A stretch of 64,000 nt of DNA from Clostridia bacterium (GCA_017559445.1 JAFYSJ010000019.1:46926-110925), one strand, 5' to 3'. Numbered from the stretch's first letter, positions 1-8,644 are shown. The notes: a model not told the origin generated them from the sequence alone. Translations and numbers: made by a program.

Positions 1-261
1 CACCGTTGGTGCTAGTAGGCCGCAACTGCGTTGCTAGTGAACCGGACCTTTGGTCCTAGTGAACCGCTGCGCTAGTATACGCAACTGCGTTGCTAGTGAA
101 CCACGAGCAAGGCTCGTTAGTAATCGCAACTGCGTTGCTAGTGAACCACGAGCAAGGCTCGTTAGTGAACCGCCTTCGGCTAGTGAACCGCTGCGCTAGT
201 ATACGCAACTGTGTTGCTAGTGAGCCACGAGCATAGCTCGTTAGTGAACCGCTGTGCTAGT
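1..261. repeat. Array of short hairpin units joined by CTAGT
   Basis: About 13 units of 16-24 bp, cut by the left edge of the window. Each unit is a lead (GAACC, GAGCC, AGGCC or ATAC), a short self-complementary stem-loop, then (C)TAGT. Stems differ between units but stay paired: GCAAC-TGC-GTTGC, GGACC-TTT-GGTCC, ACGAGC-AAG-GCTCGT, GCC-TTC-GGC, GC-TGC-GC. The same family recurs near 33509, 47681 and, inverted, near 49210. It is not CRISPR: there is no constant repeat with unique spacers. No open frame here looks coding. Confidence 0.85.
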
Positions 262-302
262 ATAAGGAATAAGAAATATATTATAAATAAAAAAGTTTTA
301 CG

Positions 303-337
303 GGTGTCAAGAAAAAAGCTTGACACCTTTTATTTTT
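303..337 (+). terminator. Rho-independent terminator upstream of ylxM
   Basis: Stem GGTGTCAAG / CTTGACACC with a 7-nt A-rich loop, followed by a T-rich run. It separates the repeat array, or a gene left of the window, from the ylxM-ffh operon. Confidence 0.75.
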
Positions 338-350
338 GTGCTAATATAGT
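320..350 (+). promoter_or_regulatory. Candidate sigma-A promoter for ylxM-ffh
   Basis: A perfect TTGACA (320-325) lies inside the descending arm of the terminator hairpin. A -10 follows: TAATAT (342-347, 16-bp spacer) or TATAGT (345-350, 19-bp spacer). The ylxM start is 23-26 bases downstream. Terminator and promoter therefore share bases. Confidence 0.5.
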
Positions 351-372
351 CAAGGCGCAATTGGAGGTAACC

Positions 373-729
373 ATGACAGATTTCACTAGAATTCCATTTT
401 TGTTGGACTTTTACGGAGGACTTCTCAGTGAGAGAAGCTATTCTGCCATGGATATGCACTTCAATGAAGATAGATCATTAGCTGAGATTGGAGAGCAGTT
501 AGGCATTTCCAGACAGGCAGTTAGTGATTTGATTTCTAGGACTAAGGATAAGTTAGAGTCTTATGAGTCAGCACTTGGTTTGGCAGAGAGATTTTTGAGC
601 CAGAGAGACCAGCTGACAGAGATTCGTTCTCAGGTAACAGGTATTGACCTTGATACTTTGGCACAGGAGGACAAGGAGACTCTTGCTAAGATTGACGACG
701 CATTAACGCGAATGATTGGAGATTTGTAA
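373..729 (+). CDS. ylxM: YlxM/UPF0122 family DNA-binding protein
   Basis: Small helix-turn-helix protein (118 aa) of the YlxM family, which is encoded next to ffh in Firmicutes and has been linked to the signal recognition particle. The start at 373 is chosen because GGAGGT sits just ahead; the in-frame sequence upstream back to 211 is repeat and terminator DNA. A sigma-factor-like HTH is visible (LAEIGEQLGISRQAVSDLIS, about residues 36-55). Its stop overlaps the ffh start in TAATG, so translation is probably coupled. Confidence 0.9.
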   Translation: MTDFTRIPFLLDFYGGLLSERSYSAMDMHFNEDRSLAEIGEQLGISRQAVSDLISRTKDKLESYESALGLAERFLSQRDQLTEIRSQVTGIDLDTLAQEDKETLAKIDDALTRMIGDL

Positions 730-2063
730 TGGCAGTATTTTCAGGTTTTTCTGACAAGATTCAAGCTATAGTAGGCAAGCTTCGTGGTCAGGGTCGCGTT
801 ACAGAGGCTGATGTTAAGCAGGTTGCTACCGAGCTTAAGAGAGCACTCATTTATGCAGACGTTAACTTGGCAGTTGCTAAGGACTTTGTTGCTAAGGTTT
901 CTGAGAAGGCTTTGGGAGAGGATGTTCTTAAATCTTTGACACCTGGTCAGCAGGTTATCAAGATTGTTTACGAGGAACTTACAGAGCTTCTTGGTTCCAA
1001 GCAGACTAGACCTCATCTTTCACCTAACCCACCAACAGTATTCCTTATGGCAGGTTTGCAGGGTGCAGGTAAGACAACAGCCACAGCTAAGCTTGCTAAT
1101 TACATGCGCAAGCAGGGCCACAACCCATTGATGGTTGCATGTGACGTTTATCGTCCAGCAGCTATTCAGCAGTTGCAGGTTCTCGGTAAGCAGTTGGATG
1201 CTAAGGTCTTCACAATCGAAGGTGAGAAGAATCCAGTTAAGATTGCTACTGAAGCTATTAAGTATGCCACATCCTATTTGCACGACATTGTAATCATCGA
1301 TACTGCAGGACGTTTGCAGATTGATGAGGACATGATGCAGGAGATGGAGGACATTAAGGCAGCTGTTAAGCCAGACCAGATTTTCTTGGTTATTGACTCC
1401 ATGATTGGTCAGGCAGCTGTTAAGGTTGCTAAGACTTTTGATGAGAGAGTATCCATCGATGGTGTTATCCTTTCTAAGTTGGACGGTGACACAAGAGGCG
1501 GTGCAGCCCTTTCTGTTAAGGCAGTTACAGGTAAGCCAATTTACTTCGCATCAGTTGGTGAGAAGTTAAGTGATTTGGAGCCTTTCTATCCAGATCGTAT
1601 GGCAGATCGTATCTTGGGAATGGGCGATGTTAAGTCCCTTATCGACAAGGCTCAGGAGGCTTTCGATGAGGAACAGTCCAAGGAACTTGCACAGCGTATG
1701 CTTTCTAACAAGTTCACATTGGATGATTTCTTACAACAGATGCAGCAGCTCAAGAAGATGGGTTCCATGGAGGAGTTGGTTTCCATGATTCCTGGCATGA
1801 ATGCTAAGGCTTTGCAGGGAGCAACACTTGATGAGTCCAAGATGGTTCACATGGAGGCTATTATCCAGTCCATGACAGCCAAGGAGCGCAGGAATCCTGA
1901 CCTGCTAAATGCTTCCAGACGTAAGCGTATTGCTGCTGGTTCTGGAACAACTGTTCAGGAAGTTAACAGGCTCGTCAACGACTTCGAGAATATGAAGAAG
2001 ATGATGAAGCAGATGACTAACATGACCAAGGGCAAGGGCAAAAAGTTCCGAGGCATGTTTTAA
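729..2063 (+). CDS. ffh: Signal recognition particle protein Ffh (SRP54)
   Basis: GTPase of the signal recognition particle; with the SRP RNA it binds signal sequences on the ribosome and delivers them to FtsY at the membrane. The N domain spans residues 1-90. The G domain has the P-loop GLQGAGKTT (109-117), DTAGR (191-195) and SKLDGD. The methionine-rich M domain fills the C-terminal third and ends in a basic GKGKK tail. The length of 444 aa is normal for the family. It overlaps ylxM by one base and leads the ribosomal and tRNA-maturation genes that follow. Confidence 0.98.
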   Translation: MAVFSGFSDKIQAIVGKLRGQGRVTEADVKQVATELKRALIYADVNLAVAKDFVAKVSEKALGEDVLKSLTPGQQVIKIVYEELTELLGSKQTRPHLSPNPPTVFLMAGLQGAGKTTATAKLANYMRKQGHNPLMVACDVYRPAAIQQLQVLGKQLDAKVFTIEGEKNPVKIATEAIKYATSYLHDIVIIDTAGRLQIDEDMMQEMEDIKAAVKPDQIFLVIDSMIGQAAVKVAKTFDERVSIDGVILSKLDGDTRGGAALSVKAVTGKPIYFASVGEKLSDLEPFYPDRMADRILGMGDVKSLIDKAQEAFDEEQSKELAQRMLSNKFTLDDFLQQMQQLKKMGSMEELVSMIPGMNAKALQGATLDESKMVHMEAIIQSMTAKERRNPDLLNASRRKRIAAGSGTTVQEVNRLVNDFENMKKMMKQMTNMTKGKGKKFRGMF

Positions 2064-2116
2064 TCGATATTAGTGCCAAAGGCATTAGATATATAAATTT
2101 ATTTGGAGGTTTACCC

Positions 2117-2356
2117 ATGGTAAAGATCAGACTTAAGAGAATGGGCGCAAAGAAGGCTCCCTTTTACAGAATCGTAGTTGCTGATGCAAGAGCTCCTAGA
2201 GATGGTAGAGTTATCGAGCAGATCGGAACATATGATCCAATGACAAATCCTCACACTGTAACAGTTGATGTGGAGAAGGCAAATCAGTGGCTCAAGAACG
2301 GCGCACAGCCCACAGAGACAGTTAAGAAGCTCCTCAAGGACAACGGTGTAGGCTAA
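2117..2356 (+). CDS. rpsP: 30S ribosomal protein S16
   Basis: A 79-aa S16, typical in size, opening [20 protein letters not shown] and carrying the family's [14 protein letters not shown] segment. S16 stabilises the 16S 5' and central domains during 30S assembly. GGAGG precedes the start. It begins the conserved rpsP-khpA-rimM-trmD order, and its stop overlaps the next start in TAATG. Confidence 0.97.
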   Translation: MVKIRLKRMGAKKAPFYRIVVADARAPRDGRVIEQIGTYDPMTNPHTVTVDVEKANQWLKNGAQPTETVKKLLKDNGVG

Positions 2357-2583
2357 TGAAGGAACTGCTTTCAACTATTGTTACTCCCCTTGTATCCAAG
2401 CCTCAGGATATTACAATCACTGAGACGGTAGAAGGAGATACAGTTACTTTAACATTGCACGTAGCCGAAGAGGATATGGGCAGAGTTATTGGTAAGCAGG
2501 GCAGAATCGCAAAGGCTATCAGGACTCTTATGAAGTCCGTTGCTGTCAGAAATGACACAAAGGTAGTAGTAGAGATTGTATAA
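2356..2583 (+). CDS. khpA: KH-domain RNA-binding protein KhpA
   Basis: 75-aa single KH-domain protein (YlqC/UPF0109). The RNA-binding GxxG loop appears as IGKQGRIAKAIRTLM near residues 45-60. In Firmicutes KhpA partners KhpB/EloR in RNA binding linked to cell elongation. Its place between rpsP and rimM is the standard one, which supports the call. Confidence 0.93.
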   Translation: MKELLSTIVTPLVSKPQDITITETVEGDTVTLTLHVAEEDMGRVIGKQGRIAKAIRTLMKSVAVRNDTKVVVEIV

Positions 2584-2585
2584 TA

Positions 2586-3083
2586 ATGAGAGTAGAAATC
2601 GGTAACATCGTTAACACACACGGAATCCGCGGCGAGGTCAAGGTAGTTCCTCAGACCTTTGATACTGCAAGATTTTCCAAGCTCAAGAAGGTTTATATTG
2701 AGAGAGGCGAACAGAGTCGCCAGATGGTCATTGAGGCTGTCAGAAGACATGGTAACCTCGTATTCATTAAGTTCAAGGGCGTTGAGAATCCAGAGGATGC
2801 AGCACTTCTTAAGGGCTGGGATATTATGATTGACAAGGATCAGGTTTTGCCTCTTCCTAAGGACACATATTATATCTTTGACCTTATTGGTTGCGTTTGC
2901 TTGGATACAGAAGGAAACATGCTTGGCAAGTTAGTGGACGTGTTGGAAACAGGCGCAGCAGACGTTTATGTCATCAAGAACGACAAGGGTGTAGAGAAAT
3001 TAGTTCCTGCAGTGCATGAGTTCGTCAAGGACGTTAACATCAGCACTAAGACTATTATTATCAACCCACCAGTGGAGGCATAA
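2586..3083 (+). CDS. rimM: Ribosome maturation factor RimM
   Basis: 165-aa 16S-processing factor that binds S19 and helps mature the 30S head. It opens with the family signature IVNTHGIRGEVKV, and the PRC-barrel half contains the YYIFDLIGC segment and LVPAVHEFV. Three bases separate it from khpA, and its stop overlaps the trmD start (TAATG). Confidence 0.96.
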   Translation: MRVEIGNIVNTHGIRGEVKVVPQTFDTARFSKLKKVYIERGEQSRQMVIEAVRRHGNLVFIKFKGVENPEDAALLKGWDIMIDKDQVLPLPKDTYYIFDLIGCVCLDTEGNMLGKLVDVLETGAADVYVIKNDKGVEKLVPAVHEFVKDVNISTKTIIINPPVEA

Positions 3084-3877
3084 TGAAGTTTACAGTTCTA
3101 ACTATCTTTCCGGAGATGATTAAGGAGTATTGCTCCCATAGCATCATCGGCAGAGGAGTAGAAAAGGGATTGATCTCTGTAGATGCCGTAAATATCAGGG
3201 ATTTTACAGAGGACAAGCATCTTAAGGTAGACGATACACCATATGGCGGTGGGGACGGCATGGTTATGTCATGTCAGCCCATATTTGACGCCATAGAGAG
3301 TGTTAAAGCTTCGAGTCAGCATAGACCTAAGGTTTTATACATGAGTCCACAGGGCACAGTATTAAGCCAGCCTAAGCTGAGACAGTTGGCTGAAGAGCAG
3401 GAGTTGATTTTGCTTTGCGGTCATTATGAGGGCATTGACGAGCGAGTTATTGAATCCTTGGTTGACGAGGAGATTTCACTTGGAGATTATGTCTTAACAG
3501 GCGGCGAGTTAGCAGCAATGGTTGTTATAGATGGTGTTTCAAGGCTTTTGCCTGGAGTACTCCACAATGACAATTCAAGCGTAGAGGAAAGTCATGAGAC
3601 TGGACTCTTAGAGTATCCACTCTATACAAAGCCTGAAAATTTCCGAGGAATGGTTGTTCCAGAAGTTTTGTTATCTGGCCATCATGCAAAGATTGAAGCA
3701 TGGCGACAGGAACAGATGGTGGAACGTACCAAGCTCAAGAGACCTGACATGTACGAAAAGGCAGTGGAGGATAACAATCCAATCATTGCTCAAGTAAATG
3801 ACAGGATTAAAAAAGAATTGGCTCGAGAGAGACGTAGGGCCAAGAAGTTATCACAGTCAAATACAACTTCTACTTGA
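3083..3877 (+). CDS. trmD: tRNA (guanine-37-N1) methyltransferase TrmD
   Basis: Makes m1G37 in tRNAs that read CNN-type codons, preventing +1 frameshifts. The SPOUT deep-knot signatures are present: YMSPQGTVLSQ, LLCGHYEGIDERVIE and ISLGDYVLTGGELAAM. Length is 264 aa. The usual following gene rplS is absent; the next gene is rpmB with its own promoter, so the operon probably ends here. No hairpin terminator is evident right after the stop. Confidence 0.97.
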   Translation: MKFTVLTIFPEMIKEYCSHSIIGRGVEKGLISVDAVNIRDFTEDKHLKVDDTPYGGGDGMVMSCQPIFDAIESVKASSQHRPKVLYMSPQGTVLSQPKLRQLAEEQELILLCGHYEGIDERVIESLVDEEISLGDYVLTGGELAAMVVIDGVSRLLPGVLHNDNSSVEESHETGLLEYPLYTKPENFRGMVVPEVLLSGHHAKIEAWRQEQMVERTKLKRPDMYEKAVEDNNPIIAQVNDRIKKELARERRRAKKLSQSNTTST

Positions 3878-3901
3878 AGTTTTCAGTTGTTTGACTATAA
3901 T
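3874..3901 (+). promoter_or_regulatory. Sigma-A promoter for rpmB
   Basis: TTGAAG (3874-3879), 16-bp spacer, perfect TATAAT (3896-3901), about 48 bases ahead of the rpmB start. The -35 overlaps the trmD stop codon. Confidence 0.7.
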
Positions 3902-3949
3902 AGTAATGTTTAATTAGTTTTTTTATCACCATTAAGGAGGTGCTACGAT

Positions 3950-4138
3950 ATGGCAAAGTGTTCAGTTTGCGGTAAGGCAACAGTTTTCGGTCACAACAGA
4001 TCTCACGCTCTTAACGCTACAATCCGCACATGGAAGCCCAACATTAAGAAGGTTAAGGTTGTTGATGAGAACGGAACTAACAAGAGAGTTTACGTTTGCA
4101 CATCATGCCTTCGCGAGGGCAAGGTTACTAGAGCTTAA
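3950..4138 (+). CDS. rpmB: 50S ribosomal protein L28
   Basis: 62-aa L28 with the core GKATVFGHNRSHALNAT. It is the zinc-ribbon (C+) form: CSVC near the N-terminus and CTSC near the C-terminus give four cysteines. A strong AAGGAGGTG precedes the start. It is transcribed alone between its own promoter and a terminator, and converges on spoVM, as rpmB and spoVM also do in Bacillus subtilis. Confidence 0.97.
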   Translation: MAKCSVCGKATVFGHNRSHALNATIRTWKPNIKKVKVVDENGTNKRVYVCTSCLREGKVTRA

Positions 4139-4172
4139 TTTCTGCTCGGTATAGTTAATTTTTTGACAAGTG

Positions 4173-4196
4173 CCGGCTACGTCCGTGGCCGGTTTT
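4173..4196 (+). terminator. Terminator of rpmB
   Basis: 8-bp stem CCGGCTAC / GTGGCCGG (one T-G wobble), loop GTCC, then TTTT. Confidence 0.8.
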
Positions 4197-4207
4197 GTTA
4201 TGCCTAA

Positions 4208-4241
4208 GCCCCCCGACAGGGTAGATATCCTGTAGGAGGGC
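4208..4241. terminator. Long hairpin downstream of spoVM
   Basis: GCCCCCCGACAGG pairs with CCTGTAGGAGGGC (about 12 pairs, one mismatch). It lies just past the spoVM stop on the minus strand but lacks a T run on that side; on the plus strand ATATTTCTTT follows. It may insulate both convergent transcripts. Confidence 0.4.
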
Positions 4242-4255
4242 ACATATTTCTTTGT

Positions 4256-4327
4256 CTATTTGATCTTCATGACCTTGCAGACAACGTTTGAGATGGGCTT
4301 AGGCAATTTGATAATTACAACTTTCAT
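4256..4327 (-). CDS. spoVM: Stage V sporulation protein M (SpoVM), 23 aa
   Basis: A 23-residue ORF, easily missed because of its size. It reads MKVVIIKLPKPISN and ends VVCKVMKIK. SpoVM is an amphipathic helix that recognises the convex forespore membrane and anchors SpoIVA to start coat assembly. Met1, Lys2, Ile6, Lys7, Leu8, Pro9 and Lys10 match the B. subtilis protein, including the functionally important Pro9. The position beside rpmB, pointing towards it, is the conserved one. The ribosome site is weak (AGGTTCC). The protein is three residues shorter than the B. subtilis one. A forespore or mother-cell promoter could not be fixed by eye. Confidence 0.85.
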   Translation of the reverse strand: MKVVIIKLPKPISNVVCKVMKIK

Positions 4328-4399
4328 TGGTAGGAACCTATTTCTTTCTGCTGGTTTATATTATTCTGCATATTTTCTAGTGTGAAAGATAAATTTTTC

Positions 4400-4428
4400 T
4401 TGCCAAGATTATTGACTCGTGGTAGAAT
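4400..4428 (+). promoter_or_regulatory. Sigma-A promoter for rpsT
   Basis: TTGCCA (4400-4405), 17-bp spacer, TAGAAT (4423-4428), about 69 bases before the rpsT start. Confidence 0.6.
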
Positions 4429-4496
4429 GCTTCGAGTTGACGGTTGTACAATTACTTTCGTTTTCATATAGGATTTTTTACCAGGAGGTGAAGAGC

Positions 4497-4766
4497 ATGG
4501 CAAACAACAAGCAGTCCAAGAAGAGAATTCTTATTAACGATAAGAAGAACGCACAGAACACTATTCTTAGATCTGAGCTTAGAACAGAGATCAAGAAGAC
4601 AAAGGCAGCTATCGCAAACGGTGCAGAGAACGCTGCAGCACTTCAGTCTAATTGTGCTAAGACATTGGATCAGGCAGCTGCTAAGGGTCTTATCAGCAAG
4701 AAGACAGCTTCCAGAAAGAAGTCTAGAATCGCTAGAGCAGCTAACAAGGCAGCAAAGGCTGAGTAA
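4497..4766 (+). CDS. rpsT: 30S ribosomal protein S20
   Basis: 89-aa lysine- and alanine-rich three-helix S20, which binds 16S rRNA. It begins MANNKQSKKRILINDKKN and ends in the usual RKKSRIARAANKAAK stretch. The start at 4497 is set by AGGAGGTG nine bases ahead; in-frame sequence further upstream belongs to the promoter. Monocistronic, between its own promoter and terminator. Confidence 0.96.
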   Translation: MANNKQSKKRILINDKKNAQNTILRSELRTEIKKTKAAIANGAENAAALQSNCAKTLDQAAAKGLISKKTASRKKSRIARAANKAAKAE

Positions 4767-4784
4767 TTTTATTTAGTTTATATT

Positions 4785-4817
4785 AAGGCGGTGGTTCAAT
4801 AGAATCTCCGCCTTTTT
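4785..4817 (+). terminator. Terminator of rpsT
   Basis: Stem AAGGCGG / CCGCCTT with a 16-nt loop, followed by TTTTT. Confidence 0.8.
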
Positions 4818-4888
4818 ATTTTGTCTGTTTGCTTGCAGTAGTGTGGGTATAACAGTAAAATAAGACAAAATATGTAAAGAGGTGTTTT

Positions 4889-6733
4889 ATGAGCACTGTA
4901 TATTTAAGTGATGAGATATTAAATAGCGTAAACAAGCCTGCCAGATATACTGGTGGTGAGATTGGCGCTGTGTATAAGAAGCCTGGCACATATGATGTGC
5001 GTTTTGCATTCTGCTTCCCAGACAACTACGACGTAGGTATGTCTTGTCTTGGCCTTAGAATTTTGTACCATCTTATGAATGAGCAGAGAGATTACTGCTA
5101 CTGTGAGAGATGTTTTGCTCCATGGCCAGATATGGAAGAGAAGATGAGAGCTAACAACATTCCTCTTTTCTCTATTGAGACTAGAACTCCTATTAATGAG
5201 TTTGATTTAGTTGGATTTACATTGCAGTTTGAGATGAGCTTTACAAATATTCTCAACATGCTGGATATGTCCAATATCCCCATGTTCACTAAGGACCGTA
5301 AGTACGGAGATCCATTCGTCTGCGCAGGTGGTCCATGTGCCATGAACCCTGAACCATTGGCTGATTTCGTCGACTTTTTCTTGATTGGCGAAGGCGAAGA
5401 GATGAACCTTGAGATGCTGGATGTTTATAGAGAGTGGAAGCATTCTGGTAGCACAGACCGTCAGGAGTTCCTTAGAATGGTTTCTAAGATTCCAGGCGTT
5501 TATGTACCTAGCCTTTATGACGTTACATATAACGATGACGGCACAGTTAATGCAATTACTCCTGTGGATGACACAGTACCAGCTAAGGTGCGCAAGCGTA
5601 TTATTAATGACTTGGACAATGTATATTTCCCCAAGGATATCATCGTGCCACTTACAGAGGTTATTCATGACCGTATTATGCTTGAACTTTTCCGCGGATG
5701 TATTCGTGGATGCAGATTCTGTCAGGCAGGATTTATTTATAGACCATTTAGAGAAAAGCATGCAGACACACTTGTGGACAATGCTTTGACTTTGGAGTGC
5801 AACTCTGGATATGAGGAGATTTCTCTTACATCTCTCAGCACATCTGATTACAGAGAGCTTGAGCCTCTTACACGTCAGTTAGTTGATCTTTTGGCTCCTA
5901 AAAAGGTTAGTTTGTCAGTTCCTTCCTTGAGAGTAGACGAATTCCCAGACGATTTACTTGATAGAATCGAGTCTGTACGTAAGTCTGGTCTTACAATTGC
6001 CCCAGAGGCAGGTACTCAGAGAATGCGTGACGTTATTAATAAGGGCGTTACAATGGAGGACTTTGACAAGACAATTAACATCGCAATCGACAAGGGTAGA
6101 GACAGAGTTAAGCTTTACTTTATGATTGGTTTGCCCACAGAGACCATGGAGGACGTGGAAGGTATTGCACAGATGGCTGAGCACGTTGTTGATCTCTTTA
6201 AGGCTAAGAATAGGGCTAAGAGATTGACAGTTTCCCTTGGTATTTCTTCCTTTGTGCCTAAGCCATTTACACCATTCCAGTGGGAGGCACAGGATTCTGC
6301 AGTATCCCTTAAAGAAAAGCAGGATTACCTTAAGAAGAGATTGCCTAGGGGCAAGATTACACTTAGCTGGAATGATACACCTACATCTGTTTTGGAGGCA
6401 GTATTTGCTAGAGGCGATAGACGTACAGGCGATATCCTTTATAGAGCATGGCAGAAGGGATGCAAGTTTGACTCCTGGCATGAGTGGCTCAATCTCGAAG
6501 CATGGTTCCAGGCTATTGAAGAAAGTGGCTTAGATCCAAAATTCTACACTGAGAGAGCACGTAGCACAGATGAAGTTTTGCCCTGGAGCGTTATTGATGT
6601 TGGCGTAACAGAAGCATTCCTTGCTAGGGAGAGAGATCGCGCATACAAGGGTCTTATTACTAAGAACTGTAAGCAGGCATGTAATATGTGCGGCGCCAAG
6701 TGTTTTGATGGAGGTATCTGCAATGAGCACTGA
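4889..6733 (+). CDS. B12-binding/radical SAM protein (TIGR03960 family)
   Basis: 614-aa radical SAM enzyme of unassigned substrate. An N-terminal cobalamin-binding-like domain is followed by the radical SAM core with Cys271-x3-Cys275-x2-Cys278 in RGCIRGCRFCQAGF. A C-terminal cysteine cluster lies in KNCKQACNMCGAKCFDGGIC. It is almost always followed by the DUF2344 gene, as here, where the two ORFs overlap by 11 bases. RNase G comes next in the same run, also a common order in Clostridia, so a role around RNA modification is often inferred but unproven. Confidence 0.9.
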   Translation: MSTVYLSDEILNSVNKPARYTGGEIGAVYKKPGTYDVRFAFCFPDNYDVGMSCLGLRILYHLMNEQRDYCYCERCFAPWPDMEEKMRANNIPLFSIETRTPINEFDLVGFTLQFEMSFTNILNMLDMSNIPMFTKDRKYGDPFVCAGGPCAMNPEPLADFVDFFLIGEGEEMNLEMLDVYREWKHSGSTDRQEFLRMVSKIPGVYVPSLYDVTYNDDGTVNAITPVDDTVPAKVRKRIINDLDNVYFPKDIIVPLTEVIHDRIMLELFRGCIRGCRFCQAGFIYRPFREKHADTLVDNALTLECNSGYEEISLTSLSTSDYRELEPLTRQLVDLLAPKKVSLSVPSLRVDEFPDDLLDRIESVRKSGLTIAPEAGTQRMRDVINKGVTMEDFDKTINIAIDKGRDRVKLYFMIGLPTETMEDVEGIAQMAEHVVDLFKAKNRAKRLTVSLGISSFVPKPFTPFQWEAQDSAVSLKEKQDYLKKRLPRGKITLSWNDTPTSVLEAVFARGDRRTGDILYRAWQKGCKFDSWHEWLNLEAWFQAIEESGLDPKFYTERARSTDEVLPWSVIDVGVTEAFLARERDRAYKGLITKNCKQACNMCGAKCFDGGICNEH

Positions 6734-7523
6734 TAAAAAGCAGGTGATCAACACTATTCAGGATAATGGTGGTCTTGGTTGCGTTATTAGATATAGATTT
6801 GTAAAGGGAGAGACTGTTAGATACATTTCTCACTTGGATATGCTCCATACATTTGAGAGAGCTGTTCGTCGTGCACATATCCCGATTTCTTACAGCAGAG
6901 GATACAACCCTCATCCTAGCTTGATCTTTGGTATGGCTCTTTCTCTTGGCGTAAGCTCCGAGTGCGAGGCAATGGACATGGGCCTTGCAGAAAAGTGCGA
7001 GATTGATGTTACTTTGGACAAAGCAAATAAGGCTTTGCCCATGGATTTGCAGCTTTTGGATGGTCAGTTTACACCTCCTAAGAACAGCATCATGGCTGCT
7101 GTATATGCAGGCACATATGCACTTTTGGTGGAGACAGAGGGCGGCACAGCTAAGATTGCTGAGGCTATTAATAAGATGATGGCTTCCGAAGAAGTTATTG
7201 CTATTAAGAAGTCTAAGGATTCTTCTAAGGAAGTTAACATTAAGCATATGATTAAGGGTTTGGAGGCATGGGATTACACAGGCCATGACTGCGACACTCG
7301 CATTTTCAAAAAGCCTGAGCATCCAGCAGTTGCAGCAATTGCTGATGCATGGGCAATGACACTTGATAGGGAGGCAGGAAAACTTACAGTTATTAAGTTG
7401 GATTGCACAATGGGATGTAAGGATAACTTGCGTCCAGACATGTTTATGAATGCTTTGTCTACTGTTTGTGGTCAGGATGTAAGATGCATCAAGATTCACA
7501 AGAGTGAAATGCATTACAACTAG
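6723..7523 (+). CDS. DUF2344 (TIGR03936) partner of the radical SAM protein
   Basis: 266-aa protein that usually accompanies the preceding TIGR03960 radical SAM gene and is sometimes fused to it. The region RYRFVKGETVRYISHLDMLH and SRGYNPHPSLIFGMALSLGV are family hallmarks. The start at 6723 is chosen because the family begins shortly before this region and the upstream frame lies inside the neighbouring gene. Translation is likely coupled. No biochemical function can be assigned. Confidence 0.88.
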   Translation: MSTDKKQVINTIQDNGGLGCVIRYRFVKGETVRYISHLDMLHTFERAVRRAHIPISYSRGYNPHPSLIFGMALSLGVSSECEAMDMGLAEKCEIDVTLDKANKALPMDLQLLDGQFTPPKNSIMAAVYAGTYALLVETEGGTAKIAEAINKMMASEEVIAIKKSKDSSKEVNIKHMIKGLEAWDYTGHDCDTRIFKKPEHPAVAAIADAWAMTLDREAGKLTVIKLDCTMGCKDNLRPDMFMNALSTVCGQDVRCIKIHKSEMHYN

Positions 7524-7524
7524 T

Positions 7525-8631
7525 ATGAATACAGGCACACTTTATATTAATTTACAGTCAGAGGACAGTATTTGCCTTCAGGTTGTGGACAAGCATTTGA
7601 CTGGCATCCTTAAGGGAGAGAATAGTTCTGACCTTTATATAGGTCGAATTGTGTCTATAAATGGAAGCCTCAATGCTGCTTTCCTTGATATTGGTGAAGA
7701 AAAGAATGGCTTTTTGCCACTTTCCAAGGGACATGGTCTTAAATGTGGCCAGTGTCTTTTGGTTTCTAAGACTAAGGAGCCTAGAGGAGATAAGGGCGCT
7801 CAAGTAACAGATAAGGTTACTTTAGGTGGTAATTTGCTTTGCCTTCTTCCTATGGAAAAGGGATGTATGGTGTCTAGCAAGATCACAGATCCTGAGCAAA
7901 TAGCTCAACTTAAGGAGCATGGCAATCAGATTATCTCTGAACTTGGTGGTGATTTTGGCATCATCATGAGGACAATGTCAGTTGAAAGCTCATACGAAGT
8001 GCTTTTGACAGAGGCTAAGAAACTTTTGGACACATGGCAGGAAGCTAAGGCTAAGATAGACAAGTCTGCTGTGCCAGGCTCAGTTGATAATCAGACAAGC
8101 TTCTGCGACAAAATCCTTAAGACAATGGTTACTCCTGAGATTCAGGAGATTATTGTGGACGATCACGACGCATATTGCTATTTGTCCGACTGCATTAATA
8201 AATATTTTCAGGGCAAGATTTCTGTAAAGAAATATGACCAAGAATATAAAATGCTTGAATATTACAACCTTAATGCCTTAATGCGACATAGCTTAGGACA
8301 CAAGGTTTTGCTCCCAAGTGGAGGTAGCATTGTAATTGATAAAACTGAGGCCATGACTGTTATTGACGTTAACTCAGGTAAGGGAAGCTTGTCTCCACAG
8401 ATGGTTATCAAGACTAATTTGGAAGCTTGCAAGGAGATTGCAGCTCAGCTTAGACTTAGGAATCTGGGTGGCATAATAGTTGTGGATTTTATCAACATGG
8501 ATAGGTCTTTGGAGGATCAAGTATTAACTGCCTTAAAGGAAGAAACAGCTGTGGATAGAGCAGTAACTGGTATTTTTGGTTTTTCAAAACTTGGACTTGT
8601 GGAGATTGCTCGCAGCAGAGTTTTGCGTTAA
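7525..8631 (+). CDS. rng: Ribonuclease E/G family protein, short form
   Basis: Endoribonuclease of the RNase E/G family (368 aa), expected to cut single-stranded 5'-monophosphate RNA. An S1-like segment is visible (LYIGRIVSINGSLNAAFLDIG). The catalytic metal aspartates lie in VIDVNSGK and VVDFINM. The protein stops at GLVEIARSRVLR, before the zinc-link CPxCxG and the dimerisation region of longer homologues, and no remnant of them follows. I prefer ATG 7525 over GTG 7504 because the family starts at this point. No good ribosome site is seen; the start is one base past the upstream stop, so reinitiation is likely. Confidence 0.85.
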   Translation: MNTGTLYINLQSEDSICLQVVDKHLTGILKGENSSDLYIGRIVSINGSLNAAFLDIGEEKNGFLPLSKGHGLKCGQCLLVSKTKEPRGDKGAQVTDKVTLGGNLLCLLPMEKGCMVSSKITDPEQIAQLKEHGNQIISELGGDFGIIMRTMSVESSYEVLLTEAKKLLDTWQEAKAKIDKSAVPGSVDNQTSFCDKILKTMVTPEIQEIIVDDHDAYCYLSDCINKYFQGKISVKKYDQEYKMLEYYNLNALMRHSLGHKVLLPSGGSIVIDKTEAMTVIDVNSGKGSLSPQMVIKTNLEACKEIAAQLRLRNLGGIIVVDFINMDRSLEDQVLTALKEETAVDRAVTGIFGFSKLGLVEIARSRVLR

Positions 8632-8644
8632 GTAAGGAGGATAT

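Noticed and set aside
1..261. Repeat array that at first looks like a CRISPR array
   Set aside because: Units are 16-24 bp with changing stems, there is no constant repeat with unique spacers, and no cas gene is in the window.
211..372. Upstream extension of ylxM
   Set aside because: It runs through the repeat array and a terminator; the family start and GGAGGT are at 373.
3878..3949. Search for rplS after trmD
   Set aside because: The gap is only 72 bases and holds the rpmB promoter; rplS must be elsewhere in the genome.
4200..4305. Long-range pairing TGCCTAAGCCC / GGGCTTAGGCA, considered as a 6S-like RNA
   Set aside because: The right arm lies within the spoVM frame, and a coding explanation with family match and conserved synteny fits better.
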